Positions 62,535-64,000 of a DNA stretch of 64,000 bases are shown here, one piece after another. The position numbers and the translations under genes were made by a program. Location of the stretch: NCBI GenBank assembly GCA_023398495.1, contig JAEWSG010000226.1, positions 62,001 to 126,000 on the forward strand, read 5' to 3'. The notes beneath the pieces were generated by a model. It made no database searches. It had not been told where the DNA came from and worked only from the letters and a program-made list of their open reading frames with translations. How positions within the stretch are numbered: position 1 is the first letter of the stretch; every line of letters begins with the position of its first letter. Origin of the DNA: Bacillota bacterium (GTDB lineage Bacteria; Bacillota; Clostridia; Acetivibrionales; Acetivibrionaceae).

Positions 62535-63497
62535 ATGGAAAACAATTTATGTATTACTCAAGAGACTGTTTTAAGGAATAGAAAAAGAAACATTAATAAA
62601 TTAAAAATAGGATTGCTTTTTACTGCACCGGTTTTACTCGGCTATACAATATTTGTGTTTATTCCGCTGATTGTAACTGTTGTTTTAAGTTTTACAAATT
62701 TCTCATTAGGTGCAAGTAACAATGAGTTTATAGGTTTGGAAAATTATATAAATATGTTTAGCGGACAGGATGTGTATTTCTGGCCTTCAGTAAAAGCAAC
62801 TTTATTATATGTTTTTGGAAGCGTTCCATTAACTATTATTTTTTCTTTTCTAATTGCAGTTTTATTAAATACAAAAATAAAAGGACGTACCATATTTAGA
62901 GCTATATTTTATCTACCGGTTGTAATACCTCTTGCTTCAGCATGTTCTATCTGGCTTTGGATGTTTCAGCCGGATTTCGGAGTAATTAATCAAATTTTAA
63001 AACAGATAGGACTTCCGGGTGGAACTTGGCTGTCATTGGATACTACAGTTATTCCATCATTTATCCTGGTAAGTTTATGGATATGCGGTAACACAATCGT
63101 TATTTTCCTGGCAGGATTGCAGGGAATTCCAACACAATTATATGAAGCCGTTAATGTTGATGGAGGCAATTCATGGCATAAATTAATTTATGTAACTATC
63201 CCTATGACGTCACCAATTATATTTTTTAATACTGTAATAGGCGTAATTAATGCTTTCCAGACGTTTGTACAAACAGCAGTATTGACACCCGGTTATAGCC
63301 AGATGATGATGGGACAGCCGAACAATTCAGGCCTTCTATACGTTCCGTATATTTATATAAAAGCTTTTAGGTTTTCACAAATGGGTGCTGCCAGTGCTTC
63401 TGCTATCATACTTCTTATTGTAATTGCTCTTTTCACATTAATTTTCTTTAAATTGCAGAACACATTGGTATTCTATGAAGGCGGTGATAAAAAATGA
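62535..63497 (+). CDS. Sugar ABC transporter permease (MalF/UgpA type)
   Basis: The 320-residue protein starts at ATG after AGAGGAAAAG. It has six likely membrane segments: LLFTAPVLLGYTIFVFIPL first, and the cytoplasmic coupling loop EAVNVDGGNSWHKLIYVTIPMTSPI (EAA motif with G) near residues 210-235. It forms the channel with the next permease. Its stop overlaps the next start in ATGA, showing translational coupling. No ATPase gene is seen; in Clostridia these sugar transporters often share a separate ATPase. Confidence 0.93.
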   Translation: MENNLCITQETVLRNRKRNINKLKIGLLFTAPVLLGYTIFVFIPLIVTVVLSFTNFSLGASNNEFIGLENYINMFSGQDVYFWPSVKATLLYVFGSVPLTIIFSFLIAVLLNTKIKGRTIFRAIFYLPVVIPLASACSIWLWMFQPDFGVINQILKQIGLPGGTWLSLDTTVIPSFILVSLWICGNTIVIFLAGLQGIPTQLYEAVNVDGGNSWHKLIYVTIPMTSPIIFFNTVIGVINAFQTFVQTAVLTPGYSQMMMGQPNNSGLLYVPYIYIKAFRFSQMGAASASAIILLIVIALFTLIFFKLQNTLVFYEGGDKK

Positions 63498-64000
63498 AAG
63501 AAACCTCAAAAGTTGAAAAAATTATAGTATATACAGTATTGATAATAGTCTCTCTTATTTGTGTATTCCCTGTTTACTGGATGGTAAGAACAGCAGTAGT
63601 CAGCTCCGGAAACATTTTTTCACCGGATCTGAAATTATTTCCCCCGGAAGTTATATTGGATAATTTTAAAAATGCTATGACAGCACTGCCTTTTAGCACT
63701 TACTTTTTAAATTCACTATTTGTTACAATAGCTAATGTAATTGGTGTTTTATTAACAAGTTCTATGTGTGCTTATGGTTTTTCAAGGGTTGATTGGCCCG
63801 GGAGGGACAAAGTTTTCGGTATAATGATGACAGCTTTGATGCTGCCGCTGGCAGTTCTTATGATTCCTCATTTTATCGGCTGGAGCTTTCTTGGACTAAC
63901 CGATACTTTTGCACCAATAACAATTCCTGCATTTTTCGGAGGAGGATTATTCAATATTTTTCTATTAAGGCAATTTTTCCTCGGAATACCGAAAGCAATT
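63494..64000 (+). CDS. Sugar ABC transporter permease (MalG/UgpE type), 3' end outside window
   Basis: The gene starts at ATG 63494, overlapping the preceding stop by four bases, and is open to the last base (169 codons). It begins with IIVYTVLIIVSLICVFPVYWMVRTAV, the typical first segment of MalG-type permeases. NSLFVTIANVIGVLLTSSMCAYGFSRVDWPG and MLPLAVLMIPHFI follow. The EAA coupling loop lies beyond the window. It pairs with the MalF-type permease. Confidence 0.92.
   Translation, partial: MKETSKVEKIIVYTVLIIVSLICVFPVYWMVRTAVVSSGNIFSPDLKLFPPEVILDNFKNAMTALPFSTYFLNSLFVTIANVIGVLLTSSMCAYGFSRVDWPGRDKVFGIMMTALMLPLAVLMIPHFIGWSFLGLTDTFAPITIPAFFGGGLFNIFLLRQFFLGIPKAI

Noticed and set aside
1..64000. 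CRISPR array
   Set aside because: No regularly spaced short direct repeats were seen; the repeats in 35555-38680 and 44804-46888 are protein-domain repeats.

Overview
The window looks like chromosomal DNA of a low-G+C, anaerobic, cellulolytic Clostridia of the Acetivibrio/Ruminiclostridium kind. A secreted family 10 pectate lyase carries a cellulosomal type I dockerin. Also present are an SLH-anchored fibronectin-repeat protein, an NfnAB ferredoxin/NAD(P)H transhydrogenase, several ferredoxin-type and radical SAM enzymes, and strong AGGAGG-type ribosome sites that often serve TTG starts. The species assignment is inference.

Positions 1-8824 hold a plus-strand surface or natural-product island. 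It has two near-identical GT8 glycosyltransferases with a C-terminal CPCC cysteine domain (the first cut by the window edge), a small radical SAM protein, a two-part glycosyltransferase, and a fusion of a catalytically degenerate serine beta-lactamase-like domain to a cyclic-peptide-type ABC exporter. The dockerin pectate lyase follows (8876-10603), then about 1.1 kb of non-coding DNA.

Positions 11689-31558 form one plus-strand biosynthetic cluster of 17 genes. A GriI-like aldolase and GriH-like DHQ synthase II pair predicts 3-amino-4-hydroxybenzoate supply. An AMP-ligase, a free acyl carrier protein, a HemW-like radical SAM protein, a DUF362 ferredoxin, an aldo/keto reductase-ferredoxin and a compact NRPS (asparagine-like code, half condensation domain first, no thioesterase) could build the scaffold. 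Two glycosyltransferases and a three-gene ABC-2 exporter could decorate and export it. I do not recognise the complete product.

Positions 31884-41116 are mostly housekeeping genes on the minus strand: an M29 aminopeptidase, PepF, a MazG-like pyrophosphohydrolase, the SLH protein, NfnB and NfnA. They are followed by gdhA with a long structured leader, tRNA-Arg(CCT) with a textbook promoter, a ProB-like kinase and a secreted beta-propeller protein.

Positions 47275-53853 appear to be a complete retron with a HEAT/ARM-like protein, a SWIM zinc-finger protein and a reverse transcriptase with YADD and VTG motifs. A candidate msr-msd RNA lies downstream of the RT. It is framed by perfect 15-nt a1/a2 inverted repeats and contains a long msd hairpin. 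The architecture matches what I recall as type XIII retrons.

The remainder holds pabB-pabC, a lipoprotein, an IS1182-family insertion sequence, tadA, tRNA-Ser(CGA), an AAA/DUF4143 ATPase of foreign composition and the start of a sugar ABC transporter operon cut by the window end. All calls are by reading; no database search was run.
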